Below, in pieces: positions 1 to 8,578 of a DNA stretch of 35,132 bases. Both the position numbers and the translations under genes were made by a program. The stretch lies in the NCBI GenBank assembly GCA_025356015.1, contig JANXYO010000139.1, forward strand, positions 1 to 35,132, written 5' to 3'. The stretch's first letter is position 1. Each line of letters starts with the position of its first letter. The notes below the pieces were generated by a model. The model was given only the letters and a program-made list of their open reading frames with translations, did not search any database and was not told the DNA's origin. The stretch comes from Spirochaetaceae bacterium. Its GTDB lineage: Bacteria > Spirochaetota > Spirochaetia > Treponematales > Rectinemataceae.

Positions 1-651
1 CGCGAGGGCCGCGGCCGAGGCGAGCTCGCCCGCCACTGCCCCGAGGGCCGTGGCGAGCTCGGCCGCGATGAGTTCGCGGGCCTTCCTGCCCATGGCGGCG
101 AAATCCGAGGCCGTCCCGCGCTCGGGGGAGCAGAGGCGATAGGCGACATCGGCGAAGAGCTCCTTCCAGGCGCGCTCGAAGCCGAGCCGTGCGAAGATCT
201 CGGCGAGATCAGGATCCTCGCGCCTCTCGAGGAGGAAGGCGAGGGCCTCGGTCTCGGACAGGGAGCGGGCCGCCTTGTCGTCGACCGAGAAGTCGGGGGG
301 ATAGCCGTAGTCCTGGGCGGCGCTCCTCAAGACCAGGGAGCAGAAGGCGTCGATGGTGGAGATCTGGGCCTCGGCGAAGCGCTCGACCTGGGGCCGCGCG
401 CGCGGATCGGAGCTGGCAAGCAGCTCGCGGTAGATGCGCGAGCGCATCTCGGCCGCGGCCTTCCTCGTGAAGGTGAGGCAGAGTATGGAGCCGACCTCGG
501 CCCCCTCCTCGAGGACCAGGCGGAGGTAGCGGGCGGCGAGGACGGTGGTCTTGCCCGAGCCAGCCCCGGCCGACACCGTGCCGTTCAAAGCGAGGCGGAC
601 CGCCGCGAGCTGGTCGCCATCGAGGGCGGCGAAGATGTCCCGTGTTTCCAT
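1..651 (-). CDS. UvrD/AddA-type superfamily 1 DNA helicase, N-terminal part
   Basis: ATP-dependent DNA helicase or helicase-nuclease subunit, expected to act on DNA double-strand ends with the nuclease encoded just upstream. Only the first 217 residues are present; the gene continues past base 1. The protein begins METRDIFAALDGDQ, with a Q-motif-like DQ at residues 13-14. A textbook Walker A (SAGAGSGKTT) lies at about 27-36, motif Ia (LTFTRKAAAEM) at about 60-70, and a TIDAF motif (motif Ic of UvrD/RecB/AddA helicases) follows. The ATG lies 5 bases after the stop of the AddB-like gene, so the two are surely co-transcribed. The pairing with a RecB-family nuclease favours AddA over plain UvrD or PcrA. 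The C-terminal nuclease domain that would settle this is outside the window. Confidence 0.88.
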   Translation of the reverse strand, partial: METRDIFAALDGDQLAAVRLALNGTVSAGAGSGKTTVLAARYLRLVLEEGAEVGSILCLTFTRKAAAEMRSRIYRELLASSDPRARPQVERFAEAQISTIDAFCSLVLRSAAQDYGYPPDFSVDDKAARSLSETEALAFLLERREDPDLAEIFARLGFERAWKELFADVAYRLCSPERGTASDFAAMGRKARELIAAELATALGAVAGELASAAALA

Positions 652-656
652 TGGCC

Positions 657-3389
657 TCACTCCGTCGCGTAGCGGCAGCGGCAGACCGCGGCCCAGTTGC
701 AGGATTCGCAGGCGAGGGAGTCGCCCGAGGCCAGGCTGAAGTCGCCCGCAGCAAGCCCGGCGGCGATATAAGCGATGGCCTGGTCGAGGGCGGCGAGTTC
801 CCCCTCGTAGCCAGATTCTGCCCGCAGGCCTCCGGGCCCGAGGACGACAAGGCGCTTCGCCTCCTCGATCGACCAGTACGCGGCCCTGACGACCTTACCG
901 CGCGTGGCCTCGCAGAGGGCTACGTAGGCGGCGATCTGGAGCTTCGCAAGGCTCCCTGCGTCTGGTTCCCCGGCCGGGTCCGCGGGCGCGACGATGAGCT
1001 CGGCCTTGCGCGGAAGGGCTTTCTTCTTGAAGTCGATGATGGCCCAGCTCCCGCCCGAGCTCGCGAGGCGGTCGGTCCTGCCCTCGAGGACGAGGCCCAG
1101 CTCGGGGTAGTCCTTCTGGAGCTTGGCCTCGAACTCTCCGGCCTCCCAGCCCTCCATCCAGGTCTCGGCCTCCACGAGGCGATTGAGCCTGTCCTCGAGG
1201 AGGGGAGCGTAGGCCGAGAACATGGGGACGAGGAAGGGCCCCTTCTCGCGGGCGAAGACGGGCAGGACCGAGGCGATGGCCGGGCCGACGAGGCCCCGGT
1301 AGGCCGGCAGGCGGGCCGTCTCGAAGGGCCCTGTGTCGCCTATCGCGGCGAAGAGCCTTCGTATCGCGGCGTGGGCCATCTCCCCGGCGAGCCTTGCGTC
1401 GAAGAAGCCGACCCCGCCCGGCTCCTCCTCGAGGCGCAGCCCCCTCGACAGGAGCCATGCGAAGGGACAGGAGAGGTATTCCTCGAGCTGGGTGGCGGGG
1501 AGGCGCAGGCGGCCGTCGGGAAGCCTTCGCCTTGAAAGCACGAGCTCCCGGGCCCCGGGCCCGGCCAGGGTCCCCGCGGCCCCGTAGTCGACGCCCTTCG
1601 GGCCCAGGCTGACCGCCGCGTGGGCTGCCGCCCTCTTTTGCATGCCAAGGAGCCTCCGGGGCAGGGCGGCCTCGCCGCGGAAGGCTGCCGCCTCGGCCCT
1701 GAGCGGGTCTCCCTCGCGCAGGGCCTCGTAGTCCTCGCTCTCGGCCACCGGGGGGGCTCCGGGGGCGAGGAAGAAGGGGGCGGGAGCCGACCAGCCATCG
1801 AAGCCCTCCTCGGCGTAGCTGAAGATGCTCCTGCCGTCGTGGGCGTAGGCGGTGGCGAAGTCGGCCGTCGCCTCGCGGTCCTTTCGTCCCAGCTCATCCT
1901 TCTGGTCCTCGCGGAGGAAGGGTATGGGGGCGTAGCTCACCCTGGTCGCGTTCTGCGAGCAGCCGAGGACAAAGTGCTGCTCGACCGCGAGGAGGGCCGA
2001 GACCCGGTAGGGGTACACCGATACGGATCGGCCCTCGCCGCGGGGGACATAGCGCAACTCGCCCAGGACCCTGAGGAAGAGATCGAGGGGCTCGGGGAGT
2101 GAGCCCTGGGCGCCGAGTTCCTTCTCGGTCATGGCCAGGTCGGCGAGCTCGGCCATGATCCTTTCGACGCGGCGCCTCTCCTCCTCGGGCCAGAGCGACT
2201 CATCGAGCCAGGAGGACCTAAAGGCGAGGATCGCCTCCCTCAGGGCCGAAAAATGCGGGGCCTCGGCGATCCTGCGAAGATCGCGCTTGAGCCTCCGGTA
2301 GAAGTCGCGTAGGGGCAGGTTCGCCGGGCCGCCGCAGAGGGCGAAGCTCTCCTCCCAGATGTCGATCCTCTTTCCCTTCTCGACATAGGGCGCGTAGGCG
2401 TGGTACTCGATGCCAAAGCCGACCAGGTCCCGGGCTGCCTTGGCCGCGCCGGGCTTCCAGGCCGCGAAACGATCAAGAAGGAGGGCCTTGGTCTCCTCGA
2501 AGGCGAAGCCCGAGGAGACGGCCTTGGCGATCGCCGCGAGGACCCTGGCATAGGGCGAGGCGGAGAGGAACTCCCCCTCGCGGATCGCCACCGGCACGCC
2601 GGCCAGCCAGGCCGCCCTGCCGACCTGGGGGGCGGACTGGTCGAGGCCCGGTATGGTCACTGCGATGTCCTCGGGCCTGGTGCCCGAATCGAGGAGGGCC
2701 GCGACCTTGAGGAAGACCCAGCGAAGCTCCTCGAAGGCATTGGGGAAGCGGTACAGCCTCGCAGGCCGCGCCCCGGGGAGGGGGACGAGCTCGACTGCCG
2801 GTGCCGCGGCGGCGAGGAGCTCGGCATAGGTATCGAAGTCCTCGATGAGGGGGCTCGCGATGATGTACCAGCGCTCGTCCACCTCGGGAACGGGGAGCTT
2901 TTCCCAGGCGGGTTCGTATAGGCCCTTGTCAGCGAGGAAGCGGGCGTACTCGCCATGGAGGATGGCGAGGTCCGCGAGGCCATCATCGGCAGGGGCTGAG
3001 CGCGCCGCGAGGGCCAGGAGGGGAAGGGCGGGCGGGAGGCGGGAGAGCCATGAGACGAAGGCGCTCGAGGGCTTGCCCGGACCGAGGATCCGGGACAGGA
3101 AGGGCTGCTTCGCCTGGCGGGCGACTATCCCCGCGGCCCAGAGGGTCCGCGAGAGACGCTCGGCCGGGCGCTCGCTCTTTTGCCTGGAGAGGAGGAGCTC
3201 CTTGAAGCGGTCCCAGGAGACGAAGCGGCCCGTCTCGACCGCCTTGAGGCCAAAGCGGCGCGGGACCGAGCGGGCCCAGCTGTCGGCGGCGGCCTGGCTG
3301 GGGAAGACAAAATGCGCCTCCCTCTGCCCGAGCCGTGCCCGGACAAAGTCCTCGATCTCACTTCCCGGGTCTTGCTGGATGGGGCTCAA
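657..3389 (-). CDS. AddB-like PD-(D/E)XK nuclease with probable Fe-S cluster
   Basis: About 910 residues. The C-terminal third is a RecB-family nuclease: GRTDR, then IDFKKK (catalytic Asp and Lys) and a QIAAY motif. One cysteine lies before the domain (EEYLSCPF) and three at the extreme C-terminus (ACESCNWAAVCRC), the spacing of the four-cysteine iron-sulfur clasp of AddB and Cas4-like nucleases. The N-terminal two thirds resemble a degenerate, inactivated helicase body as in AddB, without a clear Walker A. Known role of the family: end resection for recombinational repair together with AddA. The reading frame stays open far upstream (to 3803), but that part is antisense-like and covers the flavin reductase gene. 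I place the start at TTG 3389, where TTGA overlaps the upstream stop, implying translational coupling. A GTG 15 bases earlier is an alternative. Confidence 0.82.
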   Translation of the reverse strand: MSPIQQDPGSEIEDFVRARLGQREAHFVFPSQAAADSWARSVPRRFGLKAVETGRFVSWDRFKELLLSRQKSERPAERLSRTLWAAGIVARQAKQPFLSRILGPGKPSSAFVSWLSRLPPALPLLALAARSAPADDGLADLAILHGEYARFLADKGLYEPAWEKLPVPEVDERWYIIASPLIEDFDTYAELLAAAAPAVELVPLPGARPARLYRFPNAFEELRWVFLKVAALLDSGTRPEDIAVTIPGLDQSAPQVGRAAWLAGVPVAIREGEFLSASPYARVLAAIAKAVSSGFAFEETKALLLDRFAAWKPGAAKAARDLVGFGIEYHAYAPYVEKGKRIDIWEESFALCGGPANLPLRDFYRRLKRDLRRIAEAPHFSALREAILAFRSSWLDESLWPEEERRRVERIMAELADLAMTEKELGAQGSLPEPLDLFLRVLGELRYVPRGEGRSVSVYPYRVSALLAVEQHFVLGCSQNATRVSYAPIPFLREDQKDELGRKDREATADFATAYAHDGRSIFSYAEEGFDGWSAPAPFFLAPGAPPVAESEDYEALREGDPLRAEAAAFRGEAALPRRLLGMQKRAAAHAAVSLGPKGVDYGAAGTLAGPGARELVLSRRRLPDGRLRLPATQLEEYLSCPFAWLLSRGLRLEEEPGGVGFFDARLAGEMAHAAIRRLFAAIGDTGPFETARLPAYRGLVGPAIASVLPVFAREKGPFLVPMFSAYAPLLEDRLNRLVEAETWMEGWEAGEFEAKLQKDYPELGLVLEGRTDRLASSGGSWAIIDFKKKALPRKAELIVAPADPAGEPDAGSLAKLQIAAYVALCEATRGKVVRAAYWSIEEAKRLVVLGPGGLRAESGYEGELAALDQAIAYIAAGLAAGDFSLASGDSLACESCNWAAVCRCRYATE

Positions 3390-3901
3390 GCTTCCCGCTT
3401 CCACGCCTCTTCGATGGCCCCGACATAGAGCCTGTGCCAGTCCTTCGCGGGGTAGTGCTTCGTGAGCCCCGGATCCACGAAGCACCCAGGATCGATGTCC
3501 TGGGCATGGACCTTCCTGCAGGAGAGGACAAGCCTTGCCTCGTCGAAGGAGACCCTGGCCGGGGCTTTCCCGAAGGGCCGTGCGCCGATACCCGCGGCCT
3601 TGGCCTTGTCGGTGTCGGCTCCGCTGGTGGAACCGCATATCTGCAGGATCCTGCGGTCCTCCTCGTGGAAGAATGAGAGGGTGAAGCCCTCGGCCTTCTC
3701 CATGAAGCCGAAGCTGTGCCTCGTGGGCCTCACGAAGACGAAGACGACGTCCATGTTCCAGAGCTGGCCGAAGCCGCCCCAGGACGCAGTCATGGTGTTC
3801 CATGAGCCCAGGCTTCCCGCGGTGATGAGCATCCAGTCGTCCCCGATGAGCTTCCAGGGATTCTCGTCGAGGGTCTTCCAGTCAATAGCTGTAAAATCCA
3901 T
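3386..3901 (-). CDS. Flavin reductase family protein (FMN-binding split barrel)
   Basis: 171 residues. The segments NTMTASWGGFGQLWN and VFVRPTRHSFGFMEK are typical of the flavin reductase-like FMN-binding split-barrel family, in which the (T/S)AS segment contacts the flavin phosphate. Members reduce or carry FMN, often serving an oxygenase or an anaerobic redox partner; the partner here is not evident. A late cysteine (LSCRKVHAQDID) is also usual in these proteins. The ATG at 3901 directly abuts the TAA of the amylase gene (3902-3904) and the TGA overlaps the AddB-like start, so it is the middle gene of the leftward operon. No functional link to starch metabolism or DNA repair is visible; co-location may only reflect dense packing. 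Confidence 0.85.
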   Translation of the reverse strand: MDFTAIDWKTLDENPWKLIGDDWMLITAGSLGSWNTMTASWGGFGQLWNMDVVFVFVRPTRHSFGFMEKAEGFTLSFFHEEDRRILQICGSTSGADTDKAKAAGIGARPFGKAPARVSFDEARLVLSCRKVHAQDIDPGCFVDPGLTKHYPAKDWHRLYVGAIEEAWKREA

Positions 3902-6900
3902 TTAGCGCTTCTTTCCCTTCACCTGGCTCCCGATGCCCTCGATGAGCTCGTCCAGGCGGTAGCCCGATCTTTCCGCGGCATCGAGGAAGTATCGCGCCAT
4001 CGCTTCGGCCTGCTCGAGGGGTTTCTCTGCCTTGGTCTTGGACCTGGCCGCGGTCTTGGGCCAGGCTGCCGTGATCGCGGCCATGAGGGCGCCGATGCGC
4101 ACTGTCTCCTCGAACCTTTCCTTGTTGAACCAGGTGACCCCGTCGAAGAGGTTCACGCCGAGGATGGAGCGCAGGTCCTCGTCCTCGAGGCCCCTGGCGG
4201 CCAGCTCGGCAGGCTTGCCGGAGCCCTGGGCCGGGACGCCCGTCCATGAGAGGAGGATCCTGGCGAGGTGGACCCCGCGGTAGGCCTCGTCCCCCGCGAT
4301 CCCGGCCTCGCGCAGGGCTTCCCTGAGCTTGCGCTCGAGGTAGAGCTTCTCGGCCAGGCGGCGGGATTCCTCTCCGGCTTTTTTCGCTCCGACCAGGGCT
4401 CGAAGGCCATCGAGGACCAGGTAGCAGAGGGCGAGCTCGGCCATGCCGGGAAGGGCGAGCTGGGAGGCTACTATGCCTGGGCCGCCAAGCCCCTCAAGGC
4501 TGGCGAAACCCGCGAGGAAACGGTCGGCAGCAGCCCTGACCACGGCCTTGTCGCGCTTGGCGAGGATGAGAGCCTGGGCCGCGGGGGCCGTCTTCTTGTC
4601 GGCCGGGGCCGGGTCGCCGGGCAGGCCCTCCTCGGCAGCCTCCACCCTCAGGATGGAGCGCACAACGCGGTAGAATTCCAGGGCCGCCGCCGCGAGGACT
4701 TCGCTCCCGCCCTCAGACTCGGCCGCTGGCTCGGCTGCGGCCTCGGCTTCGGCCGCGGGACCCGCAAGGGAGGGAGCCGCGCCTGCCGGCTCAGTGCCGT
4801 ACGCGTTGGGCCGTTCCGCGGCCTCCGATGGGCGGATCCTCCTGCCAAAGGCGCGCAGGAAGCCAGGGGAGAGGAAGTCGGCGAGGGCGGCGTAGAGCTC
4901 CTTGAGGGCGACGTCCTGGATCGCGGCCGCGAGGTCGCCCGTACCGGAGCCGCCGAGGCCATCGTAGACGGCGCGGTAGAGCCCGCGAGCGTCGTCGGCG
5001 ATCTCGAAGATGTCGAGGAAGACCTGGCTCTGGTAGCCCTCCAGGATTATGGAGAGGCCCTCCTCGGCTATCTCCCGCGAGCGGCGGAGGTACCAGAGCC
5101 CTGAGCGCTGTTCGCGCATCGCGACAAAGCATTCGTTCCCCGGGGCAGGCTCCCGCCCACCCTTGTCGGCGTCGCGCAGGCCAAAGGCGCTCGCGAGGCT
5201 CCTGCGCCTGGAATGCTTGGCGCCCTCGGTCTTCTCGGCGAAGGAGCATGACACCCTGATCCTGCCCTCGGCCCTGGCGTAGGCGTTGTTGTAGACCACG
5301 AGGGCGTGCTCGCCCCCCTGGGCGTTTGAGTAGGCGAAGACATTCTCGTTCACCGAGCCGCCGGGGCCGACCAGGTCGTACAGGAGGAATTCCTTGACCT
5401 CGGCGAAGAGGCGGCGGCGCTTCAGGAGTGGGAAGATCTCGTGCTCGTGCCGCTCGACGAGTGCCCGGTCTGGCTTCTCGTCGCGGTAGGCGCGGCGGTA
5501 TTCCATCCCGTATTTCTCTTCGAAGCCCTCAAGCTGTCCGTGGCCGAACATGGGCAGGCCGGGCATGGTCGCCATCATGGTGCAGACCCCGAAGTACTTG
5601 TCGCCCTTGCCGAACTGGGCGACGGCGGTCTCCTCGTCTGGGTTGTTCATGAAGTTGACGAAGCGCTTGAGGATGTCCTTGTCGAAGTCCTGGGTGTTCT
5701 TGATCGTATCCCGGTACTTCGAGTTCTCCTCCCGCTTGAGCATGTTCATGAAGGCCGAGTTGTAGACCCGGTGCATCCCCAGGGTTCGGACAAAGTAGCC
5801 CTCCATCATCCAGAAGGCCTCGGCGAGGAGGAGTGTGTCGGGGGCCTCCTTGGCGCAGAGGTCGACCACCTCCCTCCAGAACTCCTCGGGCATGGCAGCG
5901 TCGAAGGCATCGCGGGGTAGGGCGGCCTCGGCGCGCGAGGGGACGTCCCCGCCTGAGCCCGGCTCGGGGTACCAGAGCCGGCGGAAGTGCTTGCGCGCGA
6001 GGATCATCGCGGCGTCGAAGCGGATGATGGGGAAGTTGCGCGCGACGTGGAGGATCCTCTCCTTGACCGCCTCCCGCGACTCAGCCTTGAGGAAGTCGAT
6101 CTGGGCGGTGTCGCTCCAGGGCAGACCCGTGCCGTCGTTGCCGTGGTAGATGTAGGACACGGCTCCCGTGGAGCGGTCGAGGCGCTTGAAGACGACTGCG
6201 GCGTCGCTGCGGTCGTAGTAGTGGTCTTCTATCCACAGGCCGATGCGCGGGTCTCCGGAGAGGTCGCCGCCGTTGAAGCTGTAGCCGGGGTAGGGGCAGC
6301 GGTCCGACTGGACAAAGAGGCCAGGCCTCTCTCGCACCCATGAAGAGTCGATGCCGGTGTGGTTGGGTACCATGTCGGCCGCGAGCCTTATGCCTCGCCA
6401 GCCGCAGCGCTCGCGAAGACGCTCGAGTGCCGGCCAGCCGCCGAGCTCCCCGGCTATCTCGTAGTCGAAGAGGGAGTAGGCGCTCGCCGCCGCCTCGGGG
6501 TTGCCGCAGCGCCGCTTGATCTCGGCGCTCGCCCCGCTGCGCTCCCAGAGCCCGATGAGCCAGAGGGCGTTGAAGCCCCTGGACGCGAGGCTGTCGAGCT
6601 CCTCGTCTGGTATCGCGTCTAGGGTCCTCAGCTCGCGGCCGTGCTGGACCGAAAGCTGATGGAGCCAGACCAGGCTCGACTTCGCCATCATGACGACGTT
6701 TGGCATCCAGTCGCGGTCGGCGCTGAATCTCTCGTACTCGTGCTCCATCCCCGAGTAGACATAGGCCCTGGTGGGCCCCGGGCCGGGGAAGCGGGGCTTC
6801 TCCTCCTCCCTGATCAGGTCGAGGCCACCCAGGAGGCGCAGGAGCTTGTCACCCAGCAGGAGGCCCCAGCGGGAGCGGATGTAGTCGAGCTGGCCGGGCA

Positions 6901-7675
6901 GGGAATAGGGGGCGGCCAGGGCGGGGCTCCGGAGCATCGTCACGAGGTCCTGGCTGTCGGGGCCAAAGCTCGGCAGCAGGGCGAAGCGCCGCTCGATGAT
7001 GGGTATCGATGCGGCGTAGTCGGCGGCGACCGACTCCGGGGCGCCGTCGAGGAGGGTCTCGTCGAAGAGGAACTTGAAGGGTCCGAAGGCCGGGTTCTCG
7101 TTCGCGAGCCGCAGGAGGAGGAGCTCCTCGAGGGCCTGCTCGTGCCTTAAGGACGCCGTCTCCTGGCCCCCGCCCGCGAGCGCGACCGCAGGCAGGCCTG
7201 CGAGCCAGTCCTGGGCCGAGGCCTCGCCGCGGTAGACCTCGATAGGCGGAAAGCGCTGCACAAAGATGAGGAGGAGCTGCTCGGTGGCGGCCGTGCCAAG
7301 CTCCTTGTCCAGGTCGGCGAGGACCTGGGCGAAGGCCCCCGGCTCGGCCTTTTCCCGGTAGAGGCGGGCGACGTCGTGGAGGATCTCGTCGATGAGGGCC
7401 ATCGCGTTGAGCCGGCCCGCCCTGACCGTCCGCTCGGGCAGGATCGAGGCGTCGACCCTCTCGTTGATCCGCCTGGCGAGGGCGCGGGAGGCGTGGAAAT
7501 CCGGGAGGATGATGTTGCCGGTGGTGGTGAAGAGGGCCTCGTCGAGGGCGAGGAAGTCCCTGGCCTCGCGGGACACGTGGAATTCCATCCTGCGGTCGCC
7601 GGGCCGCGCCTCGAGCGGTCCAGGTCCCTCGAGGGCTGTCAGCCTGATGATGAGCGCCCTGTCAACACCGTGCAT
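3902..7675 (-). CDS. Very large GH13 alpha-amylase family protein
   Basis: 1257 residues, two to three times a simple alpha-amylase. The GH13 barrel is in the middle. Region I is DMVPNH (about 434-439). Region II is IIRFDA (about 549-554, nucleophile Asp). Region III is LLLAEAFW (about 615-622, acid/base Glu). Region IV reads NNPDE (about 677-681), with Pro where most GH13 enzymes have His of the NHD motif. Residues 1-330 form a helical N-terminal region of no recognised type. After the barrel come a beta domain, an Ala/Glu/Pro-rich linker (AEAEAAAEPAAE) and a helical C-terminal region. There is no signal peptide, so action on internal glycogen or maltodextrin is likely. The ATG follows a GAGGGGG ribosome-binding sequence. 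It is first in a leftward operon. Exact substrate specificity cannot be read from the sequence. Confidence 0.85.
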   Translation of the reverse strand: MHGVDRALIIRLTALEGPGPLEARPGDRRMEFHVSREARDFLALDEALFTTTGNIILPDFHASRALARRINERVDASILPERTVRAGRLNAMALIDEILHDVARLYREKAEPGAFAQVLADLDKELGTAATEQLLLIFVQRFPPIEVYRGEASAQDWLAGLPAVALAGGGQETASLRHEQALEELLLLRLANENPAFGPFKFLFDETLLDGAPESVAADYAASIPIIERRFALLPSFGPDSQDLVTMLRSPALAAPYSLPGQLDYIRSRWGLLLGDKLLRLLGGLDLIREEEKPRFPGPGPTRAYVYSGMEHEYERFSADRDWMPNVVMMAKSSLVWLHQLSVQHGRELRTLDAIPDEELDSLASRGFNALWLIGLWERSGASAEIKRRCGNPEAAASAYSLFDYEIAGELGGWPALERLRERCGWRGIRLAADMVPNHTGIDSSWVRERPGLFVQSDRCPYPGYSFNGGDLSGDPRIGLWIEDHYYDRSDAAVVFKRLDRSTGAVSYIYHGNDGTGLPWSDTAQIDFLKAESREAVKERILHVARNFPIIRFDAAMILARKHFRRLWYPEPGSGGDVPSRAEAALPRDAFDAAMPEEFWREVVDLCAKEAPDTLLLAEAFWMMEGYFVRTLGMHRVYNSAFMNMLKREENSKYRDTIKNTQDFDKDILKRFVNFMNNPDEETAVAQFGKGDKYFGVCTMMATMPGLPMFGHGQLEGFEEKYGMEYRRAYRDEKPDRALVERHEHEIFPLLKRRRLFAEVKEFLLYDLVGPGGSVNENVFAYSNAQGGEHALVVYNNAYARAEGRIRVSCSFAEKTEGAKHSRRRSLASAFGLRDADKGGREPAPGNECFVAMREQRSGLWYLRRSREIAEEGLSIILEGYQSQVFLDIFEIADDARGLYRAVYDGLGGSGTGDLAAAIQDVALKELYAALADFLSPGFLRAFGRRIRPSEAAERPNAYGTEPAGAAPSLAGPAAEAEAAAEPAAESEGGSEVLAAAALEFYRVVRSILRVEAAEEGLPGDPAPADKKTAPAAQALILAKRDKAVVRAAADRFLAGFASLEGLGGPGIVASQLALPGMAELALCYLVLDGLRALVGAKKAGEESRRLAEKLYLERKLREALREAGIAGDEAYRGVHLARILLSWTGVPAQGSGKPAELAARGLEDEDLRSILGVNLFDGVTWFNKERFEETVRIGALMAAITAAWPKTAARSKTKAEKPLEQAEAMARYFLDAAERSGYRLDELIEGIGSQVKGKKR

Positions 7676-7723
7676 CGATCCCCCTCTCGCCTTTGGACCC
7701 CTTCCAGGGCCGCCTCAAACTGG

Positions 7724-7752
7724 ATAGTAGCCCAGAGCCGGGGCAGGCACAA
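7724..7752 (-). promoter_or_regulatory. Candidate promoter of the leftward amylase/AddAB operon
   Basis: Reading leftwards, TTGTGC (7752-7747) and TACTAT (7729-7724) are separated by 17 bases and lie about 50 bases before the amylase ATG. The match is moderate (3 of 6 and 4 of 6 to the sigma-70 consensus). It is back to back with the regulator promoter, so a protein bound between them could control both directions. Confidence 0.35.
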
Positions 7753-7784
7753 GCACGGCCGCCCTCAAGTCCCGCCCTCCTTAC

Positions 7785-7813
7785 TTACCCAAGGAGGCAA
7801 AAGTGGCTATACT
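7785..7813 (+). promoter_or_regulatory. Candidate promoter of the TetR-lipA operon
   Basis: TATACT at 7808-7813 is a good -10 box. TTACCC at 7785-7790, with 17-base spacing, is a weak -35. Transcription would start near 7820, giving a short leader that carries the GGAGG at 7825-7829. Confidence 0.45.
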
Positions 7814-7837
7814 AACATCTCGACGGAGGTGGTGAAG

Positions 7838-8578
7838 GTGTCAATCACTGTTGAGCACGAGAAGCGCAAACGCGAGATCCTGGAAAAGGCCCTCGAGGTC
7901 TTCGTCGACGAGGGCTACGAGGACACGACCTTCCAGAAGATAGCGGAGCGCTGCGGCATCACCCGGACCATCCTCTACCTCTATTTCAAGAACAAGCGCG
8001 AGATCTTCACCTTCAGCATCAAGCTCTTTGGCGAGAAGCTCGAGACCGAGATCAGGAAGATCGTTGCCGATCCCGCGCGGAACCACGTCGACAAGCTCTG
8101 TGCCACCCTTGCCATCATATTCGACGGCTGCGCCCGCAACCGGCAGCTCCTCGCGGTCATACTCGACTACCTTGAGCACCTCCGGACCTCGGGAGGCGAC
8201 CCCGGAGAGAGGGTTCGCCGAAGGACGATACGCATGCGACACATCATTGCTGGATTGATCATAGAAGGTCAGAAGTCCGGCGAATTCGCGAAGGTGCCGG
8301 TCAAGGCCGCCGCCGATGCGTTCTACGCCCTCATGGAGGCGGCGATCTTCAGGATCGCCGTCCTCGGCGGCGACGAGTCCTCGGGGCTCCATGCCGCCGC
8401 CAGGCTCATCGCCACCGGCCTCCTCGCCCCGGCACGGGTGGAGGCGAGGGCCGAGGCCATTGCCTCCGCGCCCGGGAAGACGGCGGTGAAAAGCCGCTCC
8501 ATCGAGGCAAGACCCAAGAGCGCCACGCGGAGCTCCTCGTCCGACGCATCGGGCAGCACAGCCAGGGCGCGACGATGA
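7838..8578 (+). CDS. TetR/AcrR-family transcriptional regulator
   Basis: 246 residues. The N-terminal TetR helix-turn-helix is clear: REILEKALEVF, then TTFQKIAERCGITRTILYLY followed by FKNKREIF (about residues 10-60). The C-terminal ligand-binding part is all helical, ligand unknown. The open frame extends upstream, but GTG 7838 is chosen because a strong GGAGG (7825-7829) sits 8 bases before it and the TetR domain starts there. The last ~45 residues are a Ser/Arg/Ala-rich basic tail (RSIEARPKSATRSSSS), unusual for TetR proteins. The gene ends in an ATGA overlap with lipA and is divergent from the amylase operon, so it may control lipoylation genes, the amylase operon, or itself. TetR regulators often sense small acyl or aromatic ligands; that is not evidence for this one. 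Confidence 0.88.
   Translation: MSITVEHEKRKREILEKALEVFVDEGYEDTTFQKIAERCGITRTILYLYFKNKREIFTFSIKLFGEKLETEIRKIVADPARNHVDKLCATLAIIFDGCARNRQLLAVILDYLEHLRTSGGDPGERVRRRTIRMRHIIAGLIIEGQKSGEFAKVPVKAAADAFYALMEAAIFRIAVLGGDESSGLHAAARLIATGLLAPARVEARAEAIASAPGKTAVKSRSIEARPKSATRSSSSDASGSTARARR

Noticed and set aside
3390-3803. N-terminal extension of the AddB-like frame
   Set aside because: The extension reads as His/Arg/Gly-rich sequence and lies over the well-supported flavin reductase gene in another frame; the nuclease start is placed at 3389.
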